Assembly (NCBI RefSeq): GCF_026241155.1
Contig: NZ_JAPFGP010000015.1
Span: forward strand, 114,612 to 178,611
DNA length: 64,000 bases
Origin: Paucibacter sp. PLA-PC-4
Lineage (GTDB): Bacteria > Pseudomonadota > Gammaproteobacteria > Burkholderiales > Burkholderiaceae_C
Direction: 5' to 3'
A program made the position numbers and the translations under genes. Shown piece after piece: positions 42,044-51,122 of this stretch. A model generated the notes under the pieces. The model did no database searches. It was not told the origin of the DNA and saw only the letters and a list, made by a program, of their open reading frames with translations. Numbering within the stretch: position 1 is the first letter of the stretch; every line of letters begins with the position of its first letter.

Positions 42044-42724
42044 TTGCGCATCTTGGTGGTGGAAGACGAGCCCAAGACGGGCGACTATCTGAAGAAGGGC
42101 TTGGGCGAGTCGGGCTTTGTGGTCGATGTCGCCAGTGATGGCATCACCGGCGTGCACCTGGCCCAGCAGCAGGGCTACGACCTGATCGTCCTCGACGTAA
42201 TGCTGCCGGGCATGGATGGCTGGCGTGTGCTGCGCAAGCTGCGCGAGGGCCGCGATACCCGCGCCACGCCGGTGATCTTTCTTACCGCGCGCGATGCGCT
42301 GGAAGACCGGGTCCAGGGCCTGGAGCAGGGCGCCGACGACTATTTGATCAAGCCCTTTGCTTTCGCCGAGCTGCTGGCCCGCATCCGCACGCTGCTGCGA
42401 CGCGGGCCGTTGCGCGAGGAGGAACTGCTGGCCGTTGACGATCTTCAGCTGAACGTGCCGGCCCGCATCGTGAACCGGGCCGGCGAGCGCGTGCATCTGA
42501 GCGCGCGAGAGTTCGCGCTGCTGCATCTGCTGATGCGGCGCCAGGGCGAAGTGCTGTCGCGCAGCCAGATCGCTTCGCTGGTATGGGACATGAACTTCGA
42601 CAGCGACACCAATGTCGTCGATGTCGCGGTGCGGCGGTTGCGACTGCGCATCAGTGACCCGGTGCCAGGCCGGCTAATTCATGCGGTGCGCGGCATGGGT
42701 TATGTCTGCGAGCTGCGCTCATGA
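42044..42724 (+). CDS. OmpR-family response regulator, HprR/CusR-like
   Basis: 226 residues from TTG 42044, which has AGGAG six bases upstream and places the phosphoacceptor at Asp51 ([13 protein letters not shown]), as in CusR; an ATG at 42020 would add eight residues. Other receiver residues are in [16 protein letters not shown] and LIKPFAF. The C-terminal winged helix ([20 protein letters not shown], then [15 protein letters not shown]) is the heavy-metal-regulator subtype. It overlaps the kinase gene by four bases and faces a hiuH-containing operon across a palindrome. Confidence 0.93.
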   Translation: MRILVVEDEPKTGDYLKKGLGESGFVVDVASDGITGVHLAQQQGYDLIVLDVMLPGMDGWRVLRKLREGRDTRATPVIFLTARDALEDRVQGLEQGADDYLIKPFAFAELLARIRTLLRRGPLREEELLAVDDLQLNVPARIVNRAGERVHLSAREFALLHLLMRRQGEVLSRSQIASLVWDMNFDSDTNVVDVAVRRLRLRISDPVPGRLIHAVRGMGYVCELRS

Positions 42725-44184
42725 ATCGGCTGCCGCTGTCGTGGCGCCTGGGCCTGCTGTTCGCCTTGATCGTCGCCTTGAGCAGCGGCGCGCTGGGGCT
42801 TTACCTCTATGACTCGTTTGCCCGCCAACTGGTGCAGCGCGACGAGATACAGCTGCTTGGCAAGCTGCGCCAGCTGCGCCAGTTGCTGGCCAACACCGCC
42901 ACGCCGCGCCTGCTGCTGGACCAGCCGCAATACTTGCGTGACACGATGAGCGGTGACAGCAATGCCTATATCCGTGTGCATGACTTGCAAGGCCGCCTGC
43001 TGCTGGACATACACCCGGGCCACGAGCACCTGCCTGTGCTGCAGCCGATGGCACCGACGCTGACGCCGGCACGGACGGATATCCGGCGCTGGAACACGCC
43101 CGCGGGCGTGCCGGCGGCAGCCGTGGCCGCGCTGTCGCCCCTGGGGGCGAGGTCCGCCGCCGGTGACGGCCCAATGGTGCAGATCCTGGTGGCCCGGCTT
43201 TATCAGGAGCGCGCAGCGCTGCTCGCCGACTATCGGCAGCGCATCTGGGCCAGCGCTCTGATTTCCGCTCTGGCTGCCGCCGCGCTGGCGGCCGGGCTGC
43301 TGTGGCAAGGCCTGGCCCCACTGCGCCGGCTGGCCCAACAAGCCGGTCAGATCACGGCGCAGCGCCTCTCGACCCGCTTGCCCGAGACTGAGGCACCGCC
43401 GGAGATGCGTGGCCTGATCGCCGCCTTCAACGCGATGCTGCTGCGGCTGGAGCAGGGCTTTGCCCAGGTCAACCAATTCGCCGCCGATCTGGCCCATGAG
43501 CTGCGCACGCCGGTCGGCAATCTGCTCGGCCAGAGCCAGGTGATGCTGGCACGCCCGCGCAGCGCCGAGGACTACCAGGCGCTGCTGGGCTCGAACATCG
43601 AGGAGCTTGAGCGGCTGAGTCGCATGATAGACAGCATGCTGTTCCTGGCCCGTGCGGAGCACAGTGCGGTGGCGCTGCAGCTCCAGGCGCTAGACCCAGC
43701 CGAGGAGCTGGCGCGCCAGATTGATTACTTTCAGGACCTGGCAGAGGAACGCGGGCTGCGCCTGGCCACGGCCGTCGTTGGTAGCGAGCCGCTGCAGGCC
43801 GACGCCATGCTGCTGCGCCGAGCTCTGGCGAATCTGCTGGCCAATGCCGTACAGCATGCGAAGCCCGGCAGTGAGATTCGGATGGCTGCGCGGCGGTTGC
43901 CTGATGCCTGGGAGCTCAGCGTCGACAACAGCGGCGAGCCGCTGCAGGCGGAGCTGCTTGAGCGGCTCTTCGAGCGCTTCTATCGTGCCGATCCGGCGCG
44001 CGCCGACTCGGCCCGCTCCAGTGGCTTGGGCCTGGCCATCGTGCGTTCCATCATGACGCTGCACGGCGGCAATGCGACGGTGGTTCAGCCGGCCGCCGGC
44101 GACATCAGCTTCCGGCTGTGCTTCCCCGATGCAGCTCCTCCTGCAGCCAGTCCCGCAGCGCCAGCAGCGGGGGCCAGGTCTTGA
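42721..44184 (+). CDS. Sensor histidine kinase, HprS/CusS-like
   Basis: 487 residues. Membrane segment 1 ([20 protein letters not shown]) and segment 2 ([19 protein letters not shown], about residues 178-198) enclose a periplasmic sensor of about 140 residues. A HAMP linker precedes the phosphorylated His259 ([11 protein letters not shown]), and the ATPase domain has [13 protein letters not shown] (N box), SVDNSG and SSGLGLAIV (G2). The subtype is that of heavy-metal or redox sensors. Its 3' end overlaps the convergent LysR gene by 80 bases. Confidence 0.93.
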   Translation: MNRLPLSWRLGLLFALIVALSSGALGLYLYDSFARQLVQRDEIQLLGKLRQLRQLLANTATPRLLLDQPQYLRDTMSGDSNAYIRVHDLQGRLLLDIHPGHEHLPVLQPMAPTLTPARTDIRRWNTPAGVPAAAVAALSPLGARSAAGDGPMVQILVARLYQERAALLADYRQRIWASALISALAAAALAAGLLWQGLAPLRRLAQQAGQITAQRLSTRLPETEAPPEMRGLIAAFNAMLLRLEQGFAQVNQFAADLAHELRTPVGNLLGQSQVMLARPRSAEDYQALLGSNIEELERLSRMIDSMLFLARAEHSAVALQLQALDPAEELARQIDYFQDLAEERGLRLATAVVGSEPLQADAMLLRRALANLLANAVQHAKPGSEIRMAARRLPDAWELSVDNSGEPLQAELLERLFERFYRADPARADSARSSGLGLAIVRSIMTLHGGNATVVQPAAGDISFRLCFPDAAPPAASPAAPAAGARS

Positions 44185-45025
44185 GGGCCGGTGGGTAGAC
44201 CAGGTGATAAGGCAGGGCCTGGGCATGGACGATGCTCAGCGGCGAGAGCTGCCGCAGCCGGCCCTCGCGCAGCGCGTCGGCGGCCAGGAGCTCTCGGGCC
44301 AGGGCCAGGCCCAGATCCTGCTCGGCCGCCTGCAGCAGTAGGCCTACATCGTTGAACACCGCCACCGGCGTGACCCGGCGCTGCACGCCGGCTGCAGCGA
44401 ACCAGGACTCCCAGGCCTCGGCATGGCCCAGCAAGGCCTCCTCGCCCAGCCCCTCGGCGGTCAGCGTGGCGCTGCGCCGGCTCAGACCCAGGCGCTTGGC
44501 GGCGGCCGGTGAGCCGACCAGTATCAGCGGAACCTGGGTGCCGATCAGCTCTTCCGAGGCCAGGCCTGGCCAGGGGCCGCGGCCATGGCGGATGCCGGCA
44601 TGAATGCCCTCGCGGGCTAGGTCGATCAGCTGGGGCGAGGCGCTGATTTCCAGCGTCAGGCCGGGATGGCGATGACGCCAGCCCTGCATACGCGGCAGCA
44701 GCCAGCGCTGGGCGAAGGAGGGCACCACGCTCAACCGCAGGCTCTGAGCTTGCAGGCCGGCCGCCGCCGCCGCTGCGCTGACGCCGCGGTCCAGCTCGGC
44801 CAGGGCTTTGTTGACACTGGCCAGCAAGGCTTCGCCGGCGCTGTTGAGCAGCAGGCGGCGGCCGCGCCGCTCGAACAGCGGGTGGCCCAGCTGCGTCTCC
44901 AGCGCCCGCAGCTGGTGGCTCAGCGCGCTGTGCGTCAGATGCAGGGTCTCGGCTGCCGCGCGCAGGTTCTGGGTCTGGGCGATGACGCGGAAAGTCGGCA
45001 GGGTATTGAGGGGCAGACGCGTCAT
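44105..45025 (-). CDS. LysR family transcriptional regulator, GcvA-like
   Basis: 306 residues, normal length. The N-terminal winged helix is LPTFRVIAQTQNLRAAAETL, HLTHSALSHQLRALETQLG and HPLFERRGRRLLLNSAGEAL. The effector domain has RLSVVPSFAQRWLLPRMQGW, the typical start of the GcvA subgroup. It is divergent from the DUF1127 gene at 45134, a possible target. Its C-terminal 27 codons overlap the kinase gene on the opposite strand. Confidence 0.92.
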   Translation of the reverse strand: MTRLPLNTLPTFRVIAQTQNLRAAAETLHLTHSALSHQLRALETQLGHPLFERRGRRLLLNSAGEALLASVNKALAELDRGVSAAAAAAGLQAQSLRLSVVPSFAQRWLLPRMQGWRHRHPGLTLEISASPQLIDLAREGIHAGIRHGRGPWPGLASEELIGTQVPLILVGSPAAAKRLGLSRRSATLTAEGLGEEALLGHAEAWESWFAAAGVQRRVTPVAVFNDVGLLLQAAEQDLGLALARELLAADALREGRLRQLSPLSIVHAQALPYHLVYPPALKTWPPLLALRDWLQEELHRGSTAGS

Positions 45026-45133
45026 TGTGGGCTCTCTGCTGGTTACTTTTATCGACCATATCAGAGAAAAACAATCAATTCCGTTGCCCAGATCGGCGAC
45101 CTATCCTGGATGCTCGATGACAGGAGCACGACC

Positions 45134-45379
45134 GTGAACACCCAAGCTTGCACTCCCGGCTGCGTCGGCTTGCCGCAAGGCCCTGCAGCGGCCTCGCCAC
45201 CAGGCCGGTGGCGGCGCTCGCTGGCCCTGTTGGCCCGCCTCTTTGGTGCCGGCGCGGCGCCGGAGCGGATCGCCGATCTGGACCCGCACATACTGGACGA
45301 CATCGGCTGCCGCGACCTGGCGCGCTGGCATCGCGACAGCCTAGGCGCGCCGGCCCGCTGCCCGACGGCGTTCTGGTGA
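45134..45379 (+). CDS. DUF1127 (YjiS-like) small protein
   Basis: 81 residues from GTG 45134, with AGGAG seven bases upstream; an ATG at 45110 is in frame but lacks such a site. The C-terminal half (RSLALLARLFGAGAAPERIA, then LDPHILDDIGCRDLARWH) has the DUF1127 signature of Leu-x-Asp-x-x-Leu-x-Asp-Ile-Gly. Such small proteins influence RNA or metabolism in other proteobacteria. It is divergent from the LysR gene. Confidence 0.75.
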   Translation: MNTQACTPGCVGLPQGPAAASPPGRWRRSLALLARLFGAGAAPERIADLDPHILDDIGCRDLARWHRDSLGAPARCPTAFW

Positions 45380-45386
45380 TCCGCCC

Positions 45387-46160
45387 TCAGCCGCCGCTGC
45401 GCTGCAGCCGGTACTCGCGCAGGCTGTGCTGTAGCGCCTGGCGCCGCGAGCCCTCGGGCAGTTCGGCCAGGAGGGCCTGGAACTGGCCATGGTTGGCCTC
45501 GTTGACAAAGGGCAGCAGGTTCTCAGCCACCGTCTGCGCTGCGAACAGGCCGCCCGTGCGCAAGGTGCCCAGCATCAGATCGTCGAGCCCGGCGTTCAGA
45601 CCGAGCTGCTGCCAGCGGTCCAGCACGGGCAAGGCCTTCTTGAACAGCAGTGCGTCATGGCTGTCGGCCAAGGCCGCAATCACGCTGCCTACGGTCGCTG
45701 CGTCGGGCGGCAGCTGGGCCGCGAGCCGCAGCGCTTCGGCCTGCACATGGCCGTCGGGGAAGGCCAGGAAGTCGCGTGCCAGGGCGCCGAGCTCGGCCGG
45801 GCTGGCATCCCGCGGCAGGGCCCGCAGCTGGGCCACGATGGCATGGGCGGCGGCGAAGTGGGCACTGCGGCTGTCGGTCTCCGGGAACCCGCAGCTGTCG
45901 GCGAAGTAGCAGCGCCTGAGCCGCTGCAGCGCCTGCTGTGGCGTGGGCGGGGAGGCCGGCGTGGCGGCGGGTATGGGCGGGTCGTCCGACCCGAGCACGG
46001 CCGTCCCGTCCTGCCAGGGCATCGCCAGCGCCGCAGGCAGCGCGCGGGCGCTCGCGGCAGCCGGCGGCTGGGCCGGCGCAGGGTCTGGCGGCCACCACAG
46101 CAGGCCGGCCGACAGGCCCGCTGCGCCCAGACCCAGCCATAGAGCGAGGCGCGAGCCCAT
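45387..46160 (-). CDS. Hypothetical exported or membrane-anchored protein
   Basis: 257 residues. An N-terminal hydrophobic segment (LALWLGLGAAGLSAGLLWW) is a signal anchor or signal peptide, followed by a Pro/Ala-rich linker and a helical domain from about residue 75 (QQALQRLRRCYFADSCGFPE) with HEAT-like helix pairs. Cysteines 84 and 90 may form a disulfide. It starts three bases after the stop of the lysozyme-like SH3 gene on the same strand, so it is probably co-expressed and may be its partner. Confidence 0.7.
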   Translation of the reverse strand: MGSRLALWLGLGAAGLSAGLLWWPPDPAPAQPPAAASARALPAALAMPWQDGTAVLGSDDPPIPAATPASPPTPQQALQRLRRCYFADSCGFPETDSRSAHFAAAHAIVAQLRALPRDASPAELGALARDFLAFPDGHVQAEALRLAAQLPPDAATVGSVIAALADSHDALLFKKALPVLDRWQQLGLNAGLDDLMLGTLRTGGLFAAQTVAENLLPFVNEANHGQFQALLAELPEGSRRQALQHSLREYRLQRSGG

Positions 46161-46163
46161 GGG

Positions 46164-48203
46164 CTACTGACCGCTTTGCAGTGGCTGCAGGGCCAGGAAC
46201 AGGCTGGACGGCCAGCGGTTGGCGTAGCAGCTGGCGCTGTTGCCGGTCTGGGCCAGGCAGGCGGAGGCCAGCACACTGCCGAAGGGGCCGAACACCTCCT
46301 GCTCGGTCTGGCCATTGCGCTGCAGCGTCTCCGCGCAGTGGAAGCGGTGGCGCATCGAGCGTTCGGAGCCGCGCGGGCAGTCGAAATTGCCCCGGTAGGC
46401 CACGGCGGCGGCGCGGCCCCAGATCTGGGTCTGCAGCGGCCGGCCCTCCATCAGCACGCCGCGAGGCGCGCTGCAGCCGGCACCGCCGCCGCTGGCATGG
46501 CACTGGGCCGTGGCGGCCGCACTGAAAGGGCCGTAGGCGCTGGCGCTGCTGACGCAATGGCGCAGGTGGCTGTCGTACTGACTGCCGCTCGGGCAGTGCT
46601 GGGCCTTGAACAGGCCGGCCGGCGGCGTGGTCGGCTTGGTCCAGCTGGCCAGGGTATTGGCCGGATAGACATTGCCGGCATTGATCCAGCCGTCCTGGCC
46701 ATTGGAATTGACAAGGTAGTAGAGATTGTTCAGCGAACCGATCGCATAGACCTCCTTGACCTGCAGCTTGGTGCCGCGCGGCAGCGAGCCGCGCAACAGG
46801 CCGGCCGGTGTGTCGCGCATATTCAGATTGCTGGTGGTTGCGACCTCGACCCAGTCGCCTGGATAGGGCAGCAAGGCACTGGCGCCCGCCGCCGGCACGG
46901 CCCAGCTGGCGATGCCGGCATGGCTGTCGCGGTCGCCGGCATAGATCCAGCCATCGAGTTCGCCGTGCTTGACGCGGTAATAGCGCTGCTGGGCCTGGGC
47001 GTCGCGCAGCTCGAAGTCGAGCAGCTGGTGGGTGCCTGCGGGCAGGGTGGCGATGACAGCGCCGTCCACCGCGCCTCGCAGCGGCTGTGGCGCAATGGTG
47101 GCGAAGCTCGCACCGATCGACAGCAGGCCCGGCACGCTGGCCCGGCAGAGCTGGTTGCGGTTGTAGTCGCGGCGTTTCTTGGCATTGATCTCGTAGCCAT
47201 AGACCGTCAGCGCCTGGCTGCTGTCGAAGCTGGCGAAGGCGCTGAGACAGACCGCATCGCGCAGCGCATCGATGCAGTGCACGGTGTGTCCATCATAGAC
47301 GCAGGCGCCGCTGCCTACCTTGAGCAGCTTCCCCGACCAGTCGCCGCCCGAGCTGGGCAGCGGGCATTGGCTGCCCATGTCCAGCAGGCAGGCCACATCG
47401 ATGGCAGCTGGCTTGAGTTTGTCGTTGACATCTGCCTCCCAGTACTTCTTGACATAGCTGTCCAGATAGCCGTTGTCCTTGGCGGCATTGGCATCGGCAG
47501 CGTTCTGCCAGCGGCAGATGCGGGTCGGGCCGCCGTTGTAGGCGGACCAGGCCGAGCGCGCGCGGTCGCGCCAGTAGCTGTCGTCTATGGCGCGTCCGGC
47601 CAGGCAGCTGGCCGGCGCCTTCTTCCAGGCGTCGTAGTAGATCTCGATCGAGTAGGCAAAGTTCTGCATCAAGTTCCAGCCCTTGCCCTCGGAGACCGGC
47701 ACGAAGTGGTAGCGGTCGTCGAGCTGCATCATGCCGTGGCCGTGGCCGGAGTCGCCGCGCATCATCTTCAGCTTGAAGGGCAGGCCGGCGCCGAGCTGGG
47801 CATCACGGTAGTGCGACCAAAAGCTCTCCTGGCGCAGCAACGCGAACACCCCCCACTGGAAGGCGGCCTTCTCGGCCGGGTCGACATCGGGCTTGCGCAG
47901 CGTCAGATAGCGGTCGGTGGCCTCGCGCACCACCGCATAGAGCTCCTGCATATAGCGCTTTTGCTCGGTGCTGCGGGTCTGTGCATCGTCGAAGATCACC
48001 GGGCCGTAGTTGCCGCGCACAAAGCTGTCAGGGCCGAAGGTGGCACCATCGCAGCCACTAGGTGCGCGCCCATGGCTCCAGGTGCCGCCGACCTTGTTGT
48101 CGCACAGCCAGTCATTGGGGGTCGGGTTTTGGGCGCGGGCCGCGCCGCCGGCCAGCAGGCCGCAACTCAGGGCCAGCCAGGCCATCCATTTCTTTGCAGT
48201 CAT
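46164..48203 (-). CDS. Secreted lysozyme-like protein with bacterial SH3 domains
   Basis: 679 residues with a signal peptide (MTAKKWMAWLALSCGLLAGG, cleaved after ARAQ). The N-terminal third resembles a transglycosylase/SLT fold: the likely catalytic Glu126 in LLRQESFWSHYRDA, GHGHGMMQLDDRYH and AWSAYNGGPTRICRW. Two SH3-type repeats follow (YRVKHGELDGWIYAGDRDS and LNMRDTPAG... YLVNSNGQDGWINAGNVYP). The C-terminal 150 residues are Cys-rich, with paired HC/QC motifs. It probably binds and cuts peptidoglycan or a similar polymer outside the cell. A 12-G tract lies 23 bases upstream of the start. Confidence 0.82.
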   Translation of the reverse strand: MTAKKWMAWLALSCGLLAGGAARAQNPTPNDWLCDNKVGGTWSHGRAPSGCDGATFGPDSFVRGNYGPVIFDDAQTRSTEQKRYMQELYAVVREATDRYLTLRKPDVDPAEKAAFQWGVFALLRQESFWSHYRDAQLGAGLPFKLKMMRGDSGHGHGMMQLDDRYHFVPVSEGKGWNLMQNFAYSIEIYYDAWKKAPASCLAGRAIDDSYWRDRARSAWSAYNGGPTRICRWQNAADANAAKDNGYLDSYVKKYWEADVNDKLKPAAIDVACLLDMGSQCPLPSSGGDWSGKLLKVGSGACVYDGHTVHCIDALRDAVCLSAFASFDSSQALTVYGYEINAKKRRDYNRNQLCRASVPGLLSIGASFATIAPQPLRGAVDGAVIATLPAGTHQLLDFELRDAQAQQRYYRVKHGELDGWIYAGDRDSHAGIASWAVPAAGASALLPYPGDWVEVATTSNLNMRDTPAGLLRGSLPRGTKLQVKEVYAIGSLNNLYYLVNSNGQDGWINAGNVYPANTLASWTKPTTPPAGLFKAQHCPSGSQYDSHLRHCVSSASAYGPFSAAATAQCHASGGGAGCSAPRGVLMEGRPLQTQIWGRAAAVAYRGNFDCPRGSERSMRHRFHCAETLQRNGQTEQEVFGPFGSVLASACLAQTGNSASCYANRWPSSLFLALQPLQSGQ

Positions 48204-48225
48204 CGAGAATCTCCCAGGGACATGC

Positions 48226-48237
48226 GGGGGGGGGGGG
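48226..48237. repeat. 12-base G homopolymer in the leader of the lysozyme-like gene
   Basis: Twelve consecutive G on the plus strand lie 23-34 bases upstream of ATG 48203. An adjoining 8-bp hairpin, GGATCGCC / GGCGATCC, spans 48236-48259. The tract is prone to slippage, and its length could alter leader spacing. Confidence 0.85.
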
Positions 48238-48280
48238 ATCGCCGCCAGGCTGGCGATCCGTGCAGGGTCTTTCGTGGCGC

Positions 48281-48931
48281 TCAGACGGGGCGTGAGCGCC
48301 GCCGCCAGGCCAGCGCGGACAAACCCGCCGCGAGCAGCAGTGCGGAGCCCGGCTCGGGCACGGCAGCGACATTGCCCTCATGCACCGCCCAGGCGTAATA
48401 CTCGGCCGCCATCGGCGAGATACCCTGGTCGCCGAAGGCAGTGAAGAAATGGAACGCCTGGTCGGCAAAACTACCCGAGGCACTGCCGCTCCAATAGGCC
48501 GAGCTTTGCAGATTGATAAAAGGCCCGCTGTTGACCAGGCCAGCCTCGGCGGTATTTCCGAGATTGACGTAGAACATGTATCCCAGCTCTGAATGCAGGC
48601 CCGAGATATTGATGCCGCTGTCGCTGGAACCGTCGTCCGAATACTCGAAATTGAAGCCGTTGCCGTCCACCGGCCGCACGCTCGGCAGACGCCAGCCGGT
48701 GGCGCCACCAACGCTCAGACTGGCGGCCCAGTCGCGGGCCTGCTCCCAGCTCATCAGGCCGGTCTCGCTGTGGCCGCTGGTGTGGGCGTGGTTGGCGTCG
48801 ACAAGCCAGGTCAGATTGGCGATATCGTCGTACACCATGCCGTTGCCATAATCGATCAGCGCGGCTTGCGCGAGGCCGCCCAGCGTGATGCCAAGAGCGA
48901 GTAGGGCGGGTTTTCGGAGTGTCTTGATCAT
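48281..48931 (-). CDS. PEP-CTERM sorted exported protein with DUF1566 domain
   Basis: 216 residues. A signal peptide (KTLRKPALLALGITLGGLAQ) is followed by a DUF1566-like domain (LIDYGNGMVYDDIANLTWLV, MSWEQARDWAASLSVGGATGWRLPS in part). The C-terminus is a standard exosortase signal: VPEPGSALLLAAGLSALAWR plus basic residues. This implies processing by an exosortase and export with extracellular polysaccharide. No exosortase gene is in this window. It lies upstream of the lysozyme-like gene on the same strand, separated by a 77-base region with the poly-G tract. Confidence 0.88.
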   Translation of the reverse strand: MIKTLRKPALLALGITLGGLAQAALIDYGNGMVYDDIANLTWLVDANHAHTSGHSETGLMSWEQARDWAASLSVGGATGWRLPSVRPVDGNGFNFEYSDDGSSDSGINISGLHSELGYMFYVNLGNTAEAGLVNSGPFINLQSSAYWSGSASGSFADQAFHFFTAFGDQGISPMAAEYYAWAVHEGNVAAVPEPGSALLLAAGLSALAWRRRSRPV

Positions 48932-49407
48932 CTTCAGATCCCTGTGCTGAAAAGCGGCCTGCCAGAGCTCCGCGACACCTCTGTAATGACCAGGGTGTGG
49001 TGATTGAATAGGCGGCGGCCGGCGGGGTTGCCAGTATGTGCAAAACCAGGTTGCGCTGTTTTCTGCAAACTGCTGGTCAGCGATTGGTATTTGCTGAACT
49101 GATGTTGTCAGGCGCGCTGCCGCCAACGCCTAGGGCTAACCTGGGGTGGGATTCACTTTTTGGCGGCGGGATATGAGGTTTTGATATGTGATGTCAGAGA
49201 ATCATCCCCAGAACTAGGGAGGCGGCCAGGGCCCCCGCGTGGCAAACCCGGGCTCCGGGTCTGCGGTCCAGCCGTGCCTGTGTTTTTGAGCTTGCCTGGG
49301 AAAACCCCCTGTCTGTACTTTGTATCCAGAGTCCAATTGGCGACCGGCGGGCGGGCCGACTCAGGTCAAAATGGCGGCTGTTGTAGCCAGAGACAGCGGT
49401 GCGGTCG
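48932..49407. other. Non-coding divergent region
   Basis: This 476-base gap separates the PEP-CTERM gene (minus) from the GntR gene (plus). I see no convincing gene; the frames present lack ribosome sites and family patterns. It should hold promoters for both directions. The segment TTTGTATCCAGAGTCCAATT near 49319-49338 is a possible but unproven GntR-type site. Confidence 0.5.
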
Positions 49408-50160
49408 ATGAATCTTGTGAGCGGCGGGGAAGCCCCGCAAGCATTTGAGTGGCAGAGCCGCGTGCGTCTGGTCGACGAGGTCGCGCGGGTGCTGCGCCAG
49501 CGCATCTACACCGGCTTCTACCCTCCCGGCGAGTTGCTGCGCCAGGTGCAGCTGTCGGAAGACCTGAAGGTCAGCCGCACACCGCTGCGCGAGGCGCTGC
49601 GCATGCTGCAGAGCGAGGGCCTGGTTGAGGCCGATGGGGTACGCGGCGTCAGCGTCGCGCGCGCCGACCGGCGCCGGCTGCTGGATGCCTACACGATGCG
49701 CGAGATGCTGGACGGCCTGGCCGCGCGCCAGGCCGCCGAGCGCGGTGCCGAACGTGCGCATGCGCTGCTCGATCCGATGATCGCCGCCCAGCGCGGCACC
49801 TTGGAGCCCTGGTCGCCGGCCGACTACACCCGCTTCAATGTGGACTTCCACTCGGCCATCATCGCGCTGGCCGACAACGAGTTCCTCAATGCCCAGCTGG
49901 CCCTGGTGCGTAAGACCTCTCAGGTGTTTGCGCCGGCCGTGCTGATCAGCCATGAGCGCGCCGGTCCGGCCATCGCGGAGCACGAGCGCATCGTTGCGGC
50001 GATTGCCTCGGGCGATGGCGACGTCGCCGAGCGCCTGGGCCGCGCGCATATCCACGAAACGATTCTGTGCCTGAAGCGCGAGCTGCAGGGCGAGTCTGGC
50101 TGTGCAGGTACGGTTGCGGTGCCACCTGCCGTGATCGGGCATCGTCGTCCAACCGCATGA
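49408..50160 (+). CDS. GntR family regulator with FCD domain
   Basis: 250 residues. Winged helix near residues 20-85 (VARVLRQRIYTGFYPPGELL, then LSEDLKVSRTPLREALRMLQ), followed by an all-helical FCD domain with the metal-binding pattern in FNVDFHSAIIALADNEFL and AEHERIVAAIASGD. FCD regulators sense carboxylic acids or amino acid derivatives. The stop overlaps the first permease gene by four bases, so regulator and transporter form one unit, and it is likely to be autoregulated. Confidence 0.92.
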   Translation: MNLVSGGEAPQAFEWQSRVRLVDEVARVLRQRIYTGFYPPGELLRQVQLSEDLKVSRTPLREALRMLQSEGLVEADGVRGVSVARADRRRLLDAYTMREMLDGLAARQAAERGAERAHALLDPMIAAQRGTLEPWSPADYTRFNVDFHSAIIALADNEFLNAQLALVRKTSQVFAPAVLISHERAGPAIAEHERIVAAIASGDGDVAERLGRAHIHETILCLKRELQGESGCAGTVAVPPAVIGHRRPTA

Positions 50161-51122
50161 GCCTCTTCCTGCTCAAGCGGATTGCGACCCTGATCGCCAC
50201 CCTGCTGGCGGCCTCGCTGCTGGTGTTCGGTGTACTGGAAGTGCTGCCCGGCAACGCGGCCCAGCTCCTGATGGGGCCGGACGCCGCGCCCGAGGCGGTG
50301 GCCGCGTTGGCCGCGAAGCTGGGCCTGAATGACAGTGCGTGGAGTCGCTATGGGGACTGGATGGCGGGACTGCTGCTGCGCGGCGATATGGGCCTGTCCT
50401 ATGCCTACAGCACGCCGGTGGCCGAGCTGATCGCCGAGCGCCTGGCGCTGACCGTACCACTGGCGCTGGTTGCGATGGCACTGACCACGGGGATTGCGCT
50501 GTCGGCCGGTGTCTTTGCCGCGGCGCGTCACAACCGGGCCGGCGATATCGGCATCATGGGCTTGAGCCAGCTGGGCATCGCGGTGCCGAATTTCTGGTTC
50601 GCGATCCTGCTGATCCTTCTGTTCTCTGTCCACCTGCAATGGCTCCCGGCGGGTGGCTTCCCCGGCTGGCGCGAGGATGATGGCGGTGGCTTCTGGCCGG
50701 CGCTGCAGGCCCTGCTGCTGCCGGCCGCCTCCCTTGCCGTGGTGCAGGCGGCCATCCTGGCGCGCATTACCCGCTCGGCGATGTTGGAGGTCTTGCGCGA
50801 GGACTTTGTCCGCAGCGCCCGCGCCAAGGGCCTGAGCCGGCGCGGCGCACTGTGGGGTCATGCCTTGCGCAACGCGATGATCCCGGTGCTGACCGTGATG
50901 GGGCTGCAGTTCGCCAATCTGCTGGCCGGCACCATCGTGGTCGAGAACGTCTTCTATCTGCCGGGCTTGGGCCGGCTGATCTTCCAGGCCATCGCCAACC
51001 GCGACTTGATCGTGGTGCGCAATGCGGTGCTGCTGCTAGCGGTCATGGTCATCGTCGTGAACTTCGTTGTCGACGTGCTCTATGCCTGGATCGATCCGCG
51101 TATCAAGGCGAACGATCTATGA
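50157..51122 (+). CDS. ABC transporter permease, DppB/OppB-like
   Basis: 321 residues, six membrane segments. The N-terminal KRIATLIATLLAASLLVFGV and LPGNAAQLLMGPDA are the usual DppB start; the ATPase-contact EAA loop is VRSARAKGLSRRGALWGHAL. The start ATG overlaps the regulator stop (ATGA), and its stop overlaps the next permease start in the same way. It is part of a peptide/opine-family importer. Confidence 0.94.
   Translation: MSLFLLKRIATLIATLLAASLLVFGVLEVLPGNAAQLLMGPDAAPEAVAALAAKLGLNDSAWSRYGDWMAGLLLRGDMGLSYAYSTPVAELIAERLALTVPLALVAMALTTGIALSAGVFAAARHNRAGDIGIMGLSQLGIAVPNFWFAILLILLFSVHLQWLPAGGFPGWREDDGGGFWPALQALLLPAASLAVVQAAILARITRSAMLEVLREDFVRSARAKGLSRRGALWGHALRNAMIPVLTVMGLQFANLLAGTIVVENVFYLPGLGRLIFQAIANRDLIVVRNAVLLLAVMVIVVNFVVDVLYAWIDPRIKANDL

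Noticed and set aside
46176..48398. 740-codon plus-strand open frame
   Set aside because: Antisense to the lysozyme-like gene, and formed from Ala/Gly/Val-rich shadow codons without recognisable motifs.
49160..49411. 83-codon plus-strand frame upstream of the GntR gene
   Set aside because: No ribosome site, no family pattern, and overlaps the GntR start; better read as promoter DNA.
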